This document shows, in pieces, positions 6,788-15,013 of a stretch of 37,427 nt of DNA (position 1 is the first letter of the stretch; every line of letters begins with the position of its first letter). Under the pieces are notes generated by a model that searched no databases, had not been told where the DNA came from, and saw nothing but the letters and a program-made list of their open reading frames with translations. The position numbers and the translations under genes are program-made. This stretch comes from F23-B02 sp963610045. Its GTDB lineage: Bacteria; Bacillota; Clostridia; Oscillospirales; Oscillospiraceae. The stretch covers positions 1 through 37,427 of the forward strand of contig CAVDMS010000010.1 of the NCBI GenBank assembly GCA_963610045.1, written 5' to 3'.

Positions 6788-8290
6788 TTAACCGAGCACG
6801 GACTGCTTGTACTTTTTCAGCACGATCCTTGCTTTCTTGTAAAGGTAGCGCTTTTTGCTGCGCTTTCTGCATTTCTCATAAAGCGAGTCGATCTCCTCGC
6901 CGTGCGCAAGGGGATCGTCCTCAAACGTCTCCACCCGCTTGCGAGCGAATTTAAACTGGAGGCAGTACAGCATCTTGTACCACAGATCGCTCTCTCTGGA
7001 GGTCTCCCTCTGCCAATACGCTCCGAACTGCGTTGCCATCGGAGCAAACATGACGGCATCCATTTCCTCCTTGGTGTAAAAGCCTGCGTCTATCGCCATT
7101 TGAATGATGTCCGTTCCCGGAAGGAAGTTTAAGCCGTGCAGCTGCAGCTCGTAGGGACCGTACATCTTTTTGGCGAGCCAATAGCTGTCCTTCAGATCCT
7201 CAATGGTCTCAAAGGGGTGCTGAAGCATGAAGTCGTAGGTACACCAGAACACCCCGGACGCACGAATGATCCTCGTCGCCTCAACAATGTCCTCCTGCGT
7301 TTCATAGCGGTGGAATATGTCCTTGCGAATATGATCCGAGCCGGACTGAATACCCATGATGACCTCGGTCAAGCCGACCTGTACGAGCTTATCCAAAACC
7401 TCCGCATCGACCATTTTCGGATGAGTCCAAATGGTAAAGGGCAGGTTGATATGCTTCTTGTACTCGACCACGAATTTATCGACCCATCCCGGCAGGTTGG
7501 GGAATATCTCGTCGTAAAAATGGACGAACGCTATGTGCTTGCACTGCTTCTTTGCCTCGATAAGCTCCTCGATAACGCTCTCCACGGAGCGGGTGCGCAC
7601 GCCCTTTATTCCCTTCGGCAGCAGCTTTCTGAGATTGCAGCAGCAGCAGTAGGAGCAGGTAAAGGGACAGCCTCTGGATGCAATGACCTCGTAGCTGCGG
7701 GTGTCGAGCTGCGGGTCGCCGTATCTTATCGTATCATGCTCTATAAAGCAGGAATCAAGGCTGTTTATGACGGGAATACCGTATCCGTCTATCTCGTTGA
7801 GCAGTCCGGCGATCTCATTTAAAACCGGCTCTCCGTCCTTCATAAAGCACAGGCCGGATATCTCCTCATAGTCCGTCCCGTTCACGAGAGCGTTCGCAAG
7901 CCGGCAAATCGGAAACTCACCGTCGCTGCGGATGACAAACTGCACGCCTCGGTTCAGGAAATATTCGGGGAACATGGTCGCAAATGCACCGCCGCAGACG
8001 ATCGGCGCCGTGAAATTGCTGCGAAGCATTTCTACGACCTCATTTATCGTATCGAGGTACATGGAGCTCATTACGGACAGGCAGATCATATCCGGAGCGT
8101 AATCCTCGATCCGGGCTTTGAGAAGATCCAGCTCCGTTTGCGTTGTGGGCTGCGGATGAAGGCTGTTGAAGTCCTTGTAGAACACCGTGGAAACGGAGTG
8201 ACCGTCCCGCAGAAGCGCACCTTCGAGATAGCGTACTCCCAAGGCTTTCTTGTTGTAGAACGCAATAAGCATCACTTTTGCTTTTTCCAT
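6788..8290 (-). CDS. B12-binding radical SAM protein
   Basis: 500 aa. Residues 1-150 form a cobalamin-binding-like Rossmann domain (MICLSVMSSMYLDTI, IVCGGAFATMFPEYFL), followed by a radical SAM domain with the CxxxCxxC signature at C208, C212 and C215 (RGCPFTCSYC). Three further cysteines follow directly (C216-C218), which is unusual. Later segments match the barrel of this family (FVHFYDEIF, GIQSGSDHIRKDIFHR, LHGLNFLPGTD). The C-terminus is basic (KRSKKRYLYKKARIVLKKYK). Such enzymes do methyl transfer or other radical chemistry, but the substrate is not evident. The ATG at 8290 has AAGGAGAG upstream. It follows an FMN reductase-like gene by 39 bp, likely one transcript. Confidence 0.87.
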   Translation of the reverse strand: MEKAKVMLIAFYNKKALGVRYLEGALLRDGHSVSTVFYKDFNSLHPQPTTQTELDLLKARIEDYAPDMICLSVMSSMYLDTINEVVEMLRSNFTAPIVCGGAFATMFPEYFLNRGVQFVIRSDGEFPICRLANALVNGTDYEEISGLCFMKDGEPVLNEIAGLLNEIDGYGIPVINSLDSCFIEHDTIRYGDPQLDTRSYEVIASRGCPFTCSYCCCCNLRKLLPKGIKGVRTRSVESVIEELIEAKKQCKHIAFVHFYDEIFPNLPGWVDKFVVEYKKHINLPFTIWTHPKMVDAEVLDKLVQVGLTEVIMGIQSGSDHIRKDIFHRYETQEDIVEATRIIRASGVFWCTYDFMLQHPFETIEDLKDSYWLAKKMYGPYELQLHGLNFLPGTDIIQMAIDAGFYTKEEMDAVMFAPMATQFGAYWQRETSRESDLWYKMLYCLQFKFARKRVETFEDDPLAHGEEIDSLYEKCRKRSKKRYLYKKARIVLKKYKQSVLG

Positions 8291-8329
8291 TTTTCTCTCT
8301 CCTTGCTGCAATATAAACTGCGCAGTTGT

Positions 8330-8944
8330 TTATCTTATGAAATTCGTTGCGATGCGCTTTTCCCGTTCGGGGAGCGGCAGTCCCGCATTGCGCCCCGCTT
8401 CGATGGATTTTAAAAGCCACGCCATGTTGCGGCCGAGGGTGCGCATCACCTGCATTCCCTCAAGGTCCTGACGCACCTCGTCGGGCGTGTTCCCGTGGAC
8501 CATGTTCCAGTAGCCGGAGGACACGACGGGCATCTGTGCGATCGTCATGTACTTGTTAAGCCCGTCCAACGTTGCGGTCGCACCCGCACGGCGGCAGGAC
8601 ACGACGGCGGCGGCAGGCTTGAGCGTGTGATCGCCCGCCCAGAAGAACCTGTCCATAAACGACTTCATGTCGCCTGCAATCCCGGCGTAATGCACGGGCG
8701 AGCCGAACACATAAGCGTCGGCGGTCTCGGCCTTTTCAAGAGCCTCGTTCACCGCATCGTCGAAGATGCAGCGTCCCTGCCCCTCGCAGCCGCAGCAGCC
8801 GCTGCATCCGGGGAGCGGTTCGACCCCGATGTGGAATATCTCGGTGTCGATGCCCTCGGCTCGGAGTGTTTTTTCCACCTCGCAGAGAGCGGTGTAGGTG
8901 CAGCCCTCCCTGTCCGGGCTGCCGTTGATCAGCAAAACCTTCAT
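8330..8944 (-). CDS. NAD(P)H-dependent FMN reductase / flavodoxin-fold iron-sulfur flavoprotein-like oxidoreductase
   Basis: 204 aa with the flavodoxin-like NADPH-dependent FMN reductase fold. The first strand and FMN phosphate loop are MKVLLINGSPDREGCTYTAL; a Cys cluster C47-x2-C50-C51-x-C53-x5-C59 (GCSGCCGCEGQGRC) follows, typical of the members that carry or use cysteines near the flavin; then GSPVHYAGIAGDMKSFMDR, the isoalloxazine-side loop. It should be a cytoplasmic flavin-dependent reductase. A strong ribosome site (AAGGAGG) fixes the ATG at 8944. It is the promoter-proximal gene of a pair with the radical SAM gene, for which it could be the electron source (inference). Confidence 0.85.
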   Translation of the reverse strand: MKVLLINGSPDREGCTYTALCEVEKTLRAEGIDTEIFHIGVEPLPGCSGCCGCEGQGRCIFDDAVNEALEKAETADAYVFGSPVHYAGIAGDMKSFMDRFFWAGDHTLKPAAAVVSCRRAGATATLDGLNKYMTIAQMPVVSSGYWNMVHGNTPDEVRQDLEGMQVMRTLGRNMAWLLKSIEAGRNAGLPLPEREKRIATNFIR

Positions 8945-8966
8945 GGCGAAAACCTCCTTTTTGCTC

Positions 8967-8995
8967 ATAATATCACAGCTTTCCCCCCTGCGCAA
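8967..8995 (-). promoter_or_regulatory. Promoter of the FMN reductase-radical SAM pair
   Basis: Minus strand TTGCGC (8995-8990) and TATTAT (8972-8967) are 17 bp apart, about 25 bp upstream of the start codon. The -35 box touches the U-run of the upstream terminator. Confidence 0.65.
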
Positions 8996-9033
8996 GAAAA
9001 ACCCCTCGGCGGCACGGTGTACCGTCGAGGGGT
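8994..9033 (-). terminator. Terminator of the NhaC-family transporter gene
   Basis: Stem 9002-9008 with 9026-9032 (CCCCTCG/CGAGGGG) continues as ACGGT/ACCGT with a 5-nt bulge, followed on the minus strand by TTTTTCTT. It lies 22 bp after the transporter stop. Confidence 0.8.
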
Positions 9034-9054
9034 GACATATATATTCCGCTTTTG

Positions 9055-10587
9055 TTACACGGTCTTTTTGCCGACGGTTGCCTTTATGGCGAACAGCACC
9101 GCAACGGTGAGCACAGCGCCGGTGGCGAGGCCGATCCATGCGTTCTGCACGAAGCCGACGATGATGTAGTTTACAAACGAGATCGCAGCAACGGTCACGG
9201 CATAGGGAAGCTGCGTGCGGACGTGCTGGATGTGGTCGCAGTTTGCGCCCGCCGACGCCATGATGGTGGTGTCGGAGATGGGGGAGCAGTGGTCGCCGCA
9301 GACCGCACCCGCAAGGCAGGCGGAGATGCCGATGATGAGCAGCGTAGAGTCGCTGCCGCTGAAGATGGGCATCACGATGGGGATGAGTATGCTGAAGGTA
9401 CCCCAGCTCGTGCCGGTGGCGAACGCCAGTCCGCAGCCGACGAGGAAGATGATCGCGGGAAGCATCTTGTACAGACCCTCCGCTGCGCCCTCCATGACGC
9501 CGCCGACGTACACGTCTGCGCCGAGGAGTCCGGTCATGTTCTTCAGCGTGACCGCAAAGGTGAGGATGAGTATTGCGGGGACCATTGCCTCGAAGCCCTT
9601 TGCGATGCAGCCCATGGTGTCCTTAAAGCCGGTGGTGCGGCGGATGAGCAGGTAGATCATCGAGAGGATCAGCGCAACGATGGAGCCGAGAGGCAGCGCA
9701 ACGGATGCGTCGGTGTTGCTGAACGCCAGGGGCAGGTTGTGATAAATGCTCTTGCCGCTCGTGGAATCGACGGCGCCGGCATCCCAGAAGCCGCCGACGT
9801 AGAGCATACCGAGGACGCAGAACACGATGAGCAGGATTATGGGAATGACCATGTCCAAAAGATGCGCCTTGCTGTTTTCGACTGCCTTGTCGTGACCGAG
9901 GGAGCCGAGGTCGTTCTCACGCAGAGCCTTCAGCTCGGCGGCCGCCATGGGACCGTAGTCAAAGCCGAGGACGGTTATCATTACGACGAACAGTAGGGTC
10001 AGCAGCGAGTAGTAGTTAAAGGGAATTGCGCTTATAAAGAGTTGGATACCGTCAACGTTTAAGTCCCTTGCAACGCCGGAGACCGCCGCCGCCCACGAGG
10101 AGATGGGTGCGATCATGCAGACGGGAGCTGCGGTGGAGTCGATGAGGTATGCAAGCTTTGCCCTCGACACACGGTTGAGATCCGTCACCGGACGCATAAC
10201 GGAGCCGACGGTGAGGCAGTTAAAGTAGTCGTCGATGAATATCAGAACGCCGAGGACGAAGGTCGCAAGCAGAGCGCCGACCTTGGTCTTTACACGGCGG
10301 GATGCCCACCTGCCGAAGGCGGCGGCAGCGCCCGTGGAGTTTACCAGTGCGACCATGACGCCGAGAATGACGAGGAACATGAAGATGCCCGCATTGCCGG
10401 AGATGGCGGAGATAAAGCCGTCGTTTATCAGGGTGTCGAGCGCAGCGATGGGGTTAAGCCCGGTCGCAAGAAGCGCACCGACGATGATGCCCACGAACAG
10501 AGAGCTGAATGTCTCCTTCGTGATGAGCGCAAGCACTATCGCAACGATAGGCGGCACGAGCGCCCAAAATGTGTTTGTGAATTCCAT
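9055..10587 (-). CDS. NhaC-superfamily transporter, predicted lysine transporter (LysW-like)
   Basis: 510 aa, almost entirely hydrophobic with about 11-12 membrane segments. NhaC-family features include IFIDDYFNCLTVGSVMRPV, LAYLIDSTAAPVCMIAPISSWAA, FATGTSWGTFSILIPI and CGDHCSPISDTTIMAS. The family contains Na+/H+ antiporters and amino acid exchangers. Because a lysine riboswitch and an overlapping terminator control this gene, a lysine transport role is the best prediction; NhaC-type genes under L-box control have been predicted as lysine transporters (LysW). The start at 10587 follows GGAGGG by 6 nt; about 80 upstream codons are riboswitch sequence, not protein. It stands alone. Confidence 0.9.
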   Translation of the reverse strand: MEFTNTFWALVPPIVAIVLALITKETFSSLFVGIIVGALLATGLNPIAALDTLINDGFISAISGNAGIFMFLVILGVMVALVNSTGAAAAFGRWASRRVKTKVGALLATFVLGVLIFIDDYFNCLTVGSVMRPVTDLNRVSRAKLAYLIDSTAAPVCMIAPISSWAAAVSGVARDLNVDGIQLFISAIPFNYYSLLTLLFVVMITVLGFDYGPMAAAELKALRENDLGSLGHDKAVENSKAHLLDMVIPIILLIVFCVLGMLYVGGFWDAGAVDSTSGKSIYHNLPLAFSNTDASVALPLGSIVALILSMIYLLIRRTTGFKDTMGCIAKGFEAMVPAILILTFAVTLKNMTGLLGADVYVGGVMEGAAEGLYKMLPAIIFLVGCGLAFATGTSWGTFSILIPIVMPIFSGSDSTLLIIGISACLAGAVCGDHCSPISDTTIMASAGANCDHIQHVRTQLPYAVTVAAISFVNYIIVGFVQNAWIGLATGAVLTVAVLFAIKATVGKKTV

Positions 10588-10599
10588 ATGGATCCCTCC

Positions 10600-10636
10600 A
10601 AATAAAAAATGCCATGAACAGAGCACACTGTTCACG
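10600..10636 (-). terminator. Lysine-riboswitch expression-platform terminator
   Basis: Stem TGAACAG (10615-10621) with CTGTTCA (10628-10634), followed on the minus strand by ATTTTTTATT (10610-10601) just before the ribosome site. High lysine would be expected to favour this hairpin. Confidence 0.8.
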
Positions 10637-10669
10637 ACACAAAAACACCATATCCATATGGAATCGGTC

Positions 10670-10830
10670 TGACAGCCCTCCGCAAAATGCGACAGTCCGC
10701 CGGATATTCTCCGTCGGCCCAGGCACCGTGCGACCGGGAAAGCACACAGCCCTTCGGCGGCGTCCCCTTTCGTCCGACGCTTCCCGGCGTTTACTCGGAC
10801 TACTGATGAAAACCGCTCCTCTATCATGCC
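10670..10830 (-). promoter_or_regulatory. Lysine riboswitch (L box)
   Basis: Read on the minus strand, the leader carries the L-box conserved blocks in order: GATAGAGGAGCGG at the 5' side (~10825), CAGTAGTCCGAGTAAACGCC, GACGAAAGGGGACGCCGCCG followed by AAGG, GTGCCTGGGCCG, and two CTGTC elements (GGACTGTCGCA then GGAGGGCTGTCAG). Helix P1 closes as TGATAG (10826-10821) with CTGTCA (10675-10670). The order matches the Bacillus subtilis lysC leader. It sits between a promoter and a terminator in front of the NhaC-type transporter, so lysine should turn the gene off by transcription termination. Confidence 0.9.
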
Positions 10831-10847
10831 TTGTTCAATTGCAACCT

Positions 10848-10875
10848 ATTATAAAGCCGACGCCCGAAAAGTCAA
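10848..10875 (-). promoter_or_regulatory. Promoter of the lysine-riboswitch transcript
   Basis: Minus strand TTGACT (10875-10870), 16 bp, TATAAT (10853-10848); the transcript would begin about 10 nt before the riboswitch. Confidence 0.75.
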
Positions 10876-10955
10876 TAGTTTTTTAAAAAATCGTAAATTT
10901 TCACCGACTGCGGGGCGCTTTCGGGCGTCCTTATGTGCAATAATGCATACTCCGC

Positions 10956-10984
10956 TTGCCGTTTTCCTTGCGGCGTGGTAAAAT
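10956..10984 (+). promoter_or_regulatory. Promoter of proC
   Basis: TTGCCG (10956-10961), 17 bp, TAAAAT (10979-10984), ending 31 bp before the proC ATG. Confidence 0.7.
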
Positions 10985-11015
10985 GGTCTTTATAACAAAG
11001 AAAGGCGGGAAGCGT

Positions 11016-11810
11016 ATGAAATACGGTTTTATAGGACTCGGAAACATGGCGTCTGCCATCATTGAGGGCATGGCTGCCAGCGGAAAATTCAAGGACGACA
11101 ACCTTTTCGGCTACAACCGCAGCGAGGCAAAGACCCTTGCTTTGAAGGAAAAGCACGGGCTTATCCCCTGCCGGAGCGCCTCAGAGCTTGCCCGCCGTGC
11201 CGAGGTCATCGTGCTTGCGGTCAAGCCGCAGACGATGGAGGACGTTTTAAGCGAGATCGCCCCGGTCATAACGCCGGACAAGACGGTCATCAGCATCGCA
11301 GCGGGCAAGACGACCGACTGGTACGAGGAGCGCCTGTGCGAGGGCGCAGCCGTCGTGCGTGTCATGCCGAACCTGAACGCAAAGGTCAAGGCGTCGGTGA
11401 CTGCGCTCTGCGGCGGCAAAAACGCCGAGGAGCGGCAGCTTGCGCTCGCAGACGGCATATTCTCCACCGTAGGCAAGGTCTACCGCATCGAGGAGGACAA
11501 GTTCGACGTCTTCTCCGCCATCGGCGGCTCGTCGGGCGCTTTCGTCCTCATGTACATCGACGCTCTGAGCGAAGCGGGCGTCCGTGCGGGCTTTTCCCGC
11601 AGCCTGTCGGAGGAGCTTGCCGCAGCGACGGTCGTCGGCAGCGGGCTTATGTGCATGAACTCCGACGAGCATCCCGTGGCGCTGATGAATCGGGTCTGCT
11701 CCCCCGGCGGCACCACGATTGAGGGCGTTATGAAGCTCCGTGAATTGGGCTTTGACTCTGCGGTGCAGCAGGCGCTTGCGGCCGTCATCGAGAAAAACTC
11801 AAGGCTCTGA
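11016..11810 (+). CDS. proC: Pyrroline-5-carboxylate reductase
   Basis: 264 aa, usual length for ProC, the last step of proline synthesis: 1-pyrroline-5-carboxylate plus NAD(P)H to proline. The N-terminal Rossmann motif is YGFIGLGNMASAI; VIVLAVKPQTMEDVL and VVRVMPNLNAKV follow as in the family, and the C-terminal signature region is present (IGGSSGAFVLMYIDALSEAG, CSPGGTTIEGV). The ATG at 11016 follows a weak GGCGGGAAG ribosome site; the longer ORF upstream overlaps the promoter and is rejected. Its last 12 bp overlap the convergent nth gene tail to tail. The enzyme acts in the cytoplasm. Confidence 0.95.
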   Translation: MKYGFIGLGNMASAIIEGMAASGKFKDDNLFGYNRSEAKTLALKEKHGLIPCRSASELARRAEVIVLAVKPQTMEDVLSEIAPVITPDKTVISIAAGKTTDWYEERLCEGAAVVRVMPNLNAKVKASVTALCGGKNAEERQLALADGIFSTVGKVYRIEEDKFDVFSAIGGSSGAFVLMYIDALSEAGVRAGFSRSLSEELAAATVVGSGLMCMNSDEHPVALMNRVCSPGGTTIEGVMKLRELGFDSAVQQALAAVIEKNSRL

Positions 11811-12443
11811 GCCTTCCGCCGTAAGGCACAGCGAGCGCAGGGTGCAGCCCTCGCAGTCGGGCTTCCGTGCGGTGCAGACCGCTCTGCCGTGCAGAACGAT
11901 GCGGTGGCAGAAGTCGGACGCCTTGCCCTTCGGCAGTATCTCACGCAGACGCATCTCGATCTTCACGTGGTCTTTAAGCCCGTCCACAAGCCCCAGCCTG
12001 TTCGTTATGCGGATGCAGTGCGTGTCCACGACGACGGCGTCGGCGTCATTGTAAACGTCGCCGAGGATGAGGTTTGCCGTCTTTCTGCCGACGCCGGGGA
12101 GCTTTAACAGCTCCTCCATGCTGTCCGGCACCCTGCCGCCGTAGTCACGAATGAGCAGCCTTGCGCACTCGACGATGTCCTTCGCCTTCGTGCGGAAGAA
12201 GCCGCAGGAGTGTATGTACTCCCCGACCTCGCTCTCGGACGCTTCGGCGAAGCTCTCAAGCGTCGGGAAGCGCTCATACAGCGCCGGGGTCACCATGTTC
12301 ACCCGTGCGTCGGTGCATTGAGCCGACAGCCTGACGGCAAAGAGCAGCTCGTAATCCTTCTCATATTGCAGTGCGCACTCGGCAAGAGGGTAAGCCTCCT
12401 CCAGTCTGCGCACGATCTCGTTTATCTGTTCCTTTGAACGCAT
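11799..12443 (-). CDS. nth: Endonuclease III
   Basis: 214 aa, the standard size. It is a DNA glycosylase/AP lyase of base-excision repair that removes oxidised pyrimidines. The helix-hairpin-helix LPGVGRKTANLIL places the catalytic Lys at 121; VVVDTHCIR carries the catalytic Asp140; and the C-terminal 4Fe-4S cluster ligands are C190, C197, C200 and C206 (C-x6-C-x2-C-x5-C). The ATG at 12443 is followed by a normal MRSKEQINEIVRRL start. Convergent 12-bp overlap with proC; divergent from rarA with an 82-bp gap. No terminator lies between nth and proC, so the two transcripts would run into each other. Confidence 0.96.
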   Translation of the reverse strand: MRSKEQINEIVRRLEEAYPLAECALQYEKDYELLFAVRLSAQCTDARVNMVTPALYERFPTLESFAEASESEVGEYIHSCGFFRTKAKDIVECARLLIRDYGGRVPDSMEELLKLPGVGRKTANLILGDVYNDADAVVVDTHCIRITNRLGLVDGLKDHVKIEMRLREILPKGKASDFCHRIVLHGRAVCTARKPDCEGCTLRSLCLTAEGSEP

Positions 12444-12525
12444 AGCACACCTCCGTGCGGCAGTATCGCACTCATTTTACCACAGTTACCGACACAATTC
12501 CATTGCAAAAAAACGGAGAAAAACC

Positions 12526-13785
12526 ATGTACAAACCGCTTGCAGACGAAATACGACCCATGAGCCTCGACGAGGTAGTCGGACAAAAGCACATACTCGCC
12601 GAGGGCGGGCTTCTGCGCCGCATCATCGAAAGCGGCAGCATCCCGAACATGATATTCTACGGACCCTCCGGCACCGGCAAGACCACCGTTGCAAGGATCA
12701 TCGCAGAGCGCACCAACCGCAGTCTGCGTAAGCTCAATGCGACCACCGCCGGCATTGCCGACATAAAGGAGATCATCGCCGAGCTTGACACGATGCTTGC
12801 GCCCGGCGGTGTGCTGCTGTACCTCGACGAGATCCAGTATTTCAACAAAAAACAGCAGCAGTCGCTGCTGGAGTTTATAGAGGACGGGCGCATAACGCTC
12901 ATCGCATCGACCACCGAAAACCCCTACTTCTGCGTGTTTAACGCTATTTTAAGCCGCTCCACCGTGTTCGAGTTTAAGCACGTTCCGGCGCAGGAGGCGG
13001 AGAAGGCGGTGCTGCGTGCGGTGTCGCTGATGGAGAGCCGCACGAACCTCAAAGCGGAGCTTGAGCCGGGCGTCACCGCCCGCATCGCCTCCGCCTGCGG
13101 CGGCGACGTGCGCAAGGCGATAAACGCCGTCGAGCTGCTGTTTTCCGCAGGCAGACCCGAAAACGGCGTTCTGCGCATCACGCTCTCCGACGCTCTCGAC
13201 GTGTCCCAGCGCAGTGCCATGCGCTACGACCGTGACGGCGACGAGCATTTCGACTCCCTCTCCGCACTGATGAAGTCGCTGCGAGGCTCCGATCCCGACG
13301 CAGCGTTGCACTATCTCGCAAAGCTTTTGGAGGCGGGCGACCTCATCGGCGCCTGCCGCAGACTGCTCTGCTCGGCGAGCGAGGATATAGGGCTTGCCTA
13401 CCCCATGGCGGTGCCCATCGTCAAGGCGTGCGTCGATTCCGCAATGCAGCTCGGTCTGCCGGAGGCAAGGCTTCCGCTTGCGGAGGCGGCGATACTGCTC
13501 GCCACCGCTCCGAAGTCAAACAGCGCCGTCATGGCGATAGATGCCGCTGTGAGCGACGTTCGTGCCGGTCGGCTCGGACCCGTGCCGAGGGAGCTTCAGA
13601 ACGTCCACGCAGACGGCACGGGCTTTGAGCGTGAGCAGGGCTACAAGTACCCGCACGACTTCCCCGGTCACTGGGTGCGGCAGCAGTACCTGCCCGACGT
13701 TCTCAAAAACGCTCGTTACTACGAGTACGGCGACAACAAGACCGAGCAGGCGGCAAAGGCGTATTGGGACAGGATAAAAAAGTGA
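12526..13785 (+). CDS. rarA: Replication-associated recombination protein A (AAA ATPase)
   Basis: 419 aa, typical of RarA/MgsA (homologue of eukaryotic WRNIP1), an AAA+ ATPase acting at stalled replication forks. Walker A is GPSGTGKT at residues 46-53 and Walker B is LLYLDEI around 98-103. The sensor-type ASTTENPYF motif and a RarA-type C-terminal tetramerisation region (GACRRLLCSASEDIGLAYP, YKYPHDFPGHWVRQQYLPD) are present. The start at 12526 follows CGGAG with an AAAAACC spacer. It is followed after 9 bp by the DUF951 gene, likely co-transcribed. Divergent from nth. Confidence 0.96.
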   Translation: MYKPLADEIRPMSLDEVVGQKHILAEGGLLRRIIESGSIPNMIFYGPSGTGKTTVARIIAERTNRSLRKLNATTAGIADIKEIIAELDTMLAPGGVLLYLDEIQYFNKKQQQSLLEFIEDGRITLIASTTENPYFCVFNAILSRSTVFEFKHVPAQEAEKAVLRAVSLMESRTNLKAELEPGVTARIASACGGDVRKAINAVELLFSAGRPENGVLRITLSDALDVSQRSAMRYDRDGDEHFDSLSALMKSLRGSDPDAALHYLAKLLEAGDLIGACRRLLCSASEDIGLAYPMAVPIVKACVDSAMQLGLPEARLPLAEAAILLATAPKSNSAVMAIDAAVSDVRAGRLGPVPRELQNVHADGTGFEREQGYKYPHDFPGHWVRQQYLPDVLKNARYYEYGDNKTEQAAKAYWDRIKK

Positions 13786-13794
13786 GGGCTGAGT

Positions 13795-13977
13795 ATGGAC
13801 ATTCATGTCGGCGATATTTTGACCATGAAAAAGCAGCACCCCTGCGGCGAAAAGCGTTGGGAGGTGCTGAGGATAGGTGCGGATTTTAAGCTCCGCTGCC
13901 TCGGCTGCGGAAGAGAGGTCATGGGGCCCCGCAGCAAGTTTGAAAAAAACGTCCGCAATATCGAGCGAAGCGAATAA
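13795..13977 (+). CDS. DUF951 family small protein
   Basis: 60 aa. The whole protein matches the DUF951 pattern: a start like MDIHVGDILTMKKQHPCG, then WEVLRIGADFKLRCLGCGRE, with KKxHPCG and CxxC cysteines (C17, C35, C38) that look like a small zinc- or RNA-binding fold, ending PRSKFEKNVRNI. The biochemical role is not established. It lies directly behind rarA in the same direction with a GAGGG ribosome site. Compact and conserved in Firmicutes, so likely real. Confidence 0.88.
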   Translation: MDIHVGDILTMKKQHPCGEKRWEVLRIGADFKLRCLGCGREVMGPRSKFEKNVRNIERSE

Positions 13978-14010
13978 AAAAAGCAGGAGGCAATGCCTCC
14001 TGCTTTTTTA
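13976..14010. terminator. Bidirectional terminator between DUF951 and tsf
   Basis: Stem AAAGCAGGAGGC with GCCTCCTGCTTT around 13979-13991 and 13995-14007, flanked by A- and T-runs, serving both convergent genes. Confidence 0.92.
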
Positions 14011-14017
14011 TTTTAAA

Positions 14018-14944
14018 TTACTTGCCCATGTTCATCTGAGCGGCGACCTCTGCTGCGAAGTCCTCCTGCTTCTTCTCGATGCCCTCGCCCTTTTCAAAGC
14101 GGACTGCATCGACGAACTTGACGGAACCGCCGAGAGCCTTGGCTGCGGAAGCCATGTACTTCTCAACGCTCATGGAGCCGTCCTTAACGAAGGGCTGCTG
14201 GAGCAGGCAGTTCTCCTCATAGAACTTGTTGAGCTTGCCCATGACGACCTTTTCCTTGACTGCCTGGGGCTTGCTTGCCATCTTGGGATCGTTGTCCATG
14301 AGTGCGAGTGCGACCTTCTTCTCCTCCTCGAGGACTTCGGGAGTGACCTGGCTCTTGTCCCAGAAACGGGGATTGAGAGCTGCGATCTGCATCGCAACGT
14401 CCTTGCCGATCGCAGTGGCGTCGATGCCGCCCTCAACTGCGAGGTTTACGAGAACGCCGATCTTGCCGCCTGCGTGAACGTATGCCACGGAGGTGTTCTC
14501 GCCATAGCGGCGGAAGCGGCGGATCTGAAGATTCTCGCCGATGACCATGACCTTCTCGGGCATGGTCTCTGCAACGGTAAGCTCGCTGCCGGGGTACTTG
14601 CACGCCATGAGAGCGTCCACGTCGGCGGGGTCGTTTACCAGTACGCAGTGTGCGATGTCCTTAACGAACTGAACGAAAACGTCGCTCTTTGCGGCAAAGT
14701 CGGTCTCGGAGTTGACTTCGACGACTACGCCGGCGCCGCATTCGGAGCAAACGGTCGCATATGCCATGCCTTCGGCTGCGATGCGTCCGGCCTTCTTTGC
14801 TGCCTTTGCAAGGCCCTTTTCACGGAGCCATTCAACTGCCTTATCCATATCGCCGTCGGTCTCGGTGAGTGCCTTCTTGCAGTCCATCATGCCGACGTTG
14901 GTCATTTCACGAAGGGTCTTTACGTCCTGTGCGGTAAATGCCAT
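14018..14944 (-). CDS. tsf: Elongation factor Ts
   Basis: 308 aa. EF-Ts exchanges GDP for GTP on EF-Tu. The N-terminal UBA-like helix region (VKTLREMTNVGMMDCKKAL, GDMDKAVEWLREKG) and the core motif NSETDFAAKSDVFVQFV are diagnostic. The central and C-terminal parts follow the usual two-core layout (VAMQIAALNPRF, FYEENCLLQQPFVKD). AGGAGG precedes the ATG at 14944 by 8 nt. It is downstream of rpsB in the standard order, separated by 69 bp that contain a terminator-like hairpin. Confidence 0.97.
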   Translation of the reverse strand: MAFTAQDVKTLREMTNVGMMDCKKALTETDGDMDKAVEWLREKGLAKAAKKAGRIAAEGMAYATVCSECGAGVVVEVNSETDFAAKSDVFVQFVKDIAHCVLVNDPADVDALMACKYPGSELTVAETMPEKVMVIGENLQIRRFRRYGENTSVAYVHAGGKIGVLVNLAVEGGIDATAIGKDVAMQIAALNPRFWDKSQVTPEVLEEEKKVALALMDNDPKMASKPQAVKEKVVMGKLNKFYEENCLLQQPFVKDGSMSVEKYMASAAKALGGSVKFVDAVRFEKGEGIEKKQEDFAAEVAAQMNMGK

Positions 14945-14972
14945 AACATTATCCTCCTGTATTGATGATTTG

Positions 14973-15003
14973 AAAAAGGGAGCTTATATAAGGCTCCCTT
15001 ATT
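14973..15003 (-). terminator. Terminator-like hairpin between rpsB and tsf
   Basis: AAGGGAGC (14976-14983) pairs with GCTCCCTT (14993-15000). On the minus strand the stem is followed by TTTTC, so it could end part of the rpsB transcripts and lower tsf output. Confidence 0.6.
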
Positions 15004-15013
15004 TTAATTTGAA

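Noticed and set aside
9034..10827. 590-aa reading of the NhaC-type transporter
   Set aside because: The first 80 codons coincide with the lysine riboswitch and its terminator; the start at 10587 has a proper ribosome site.
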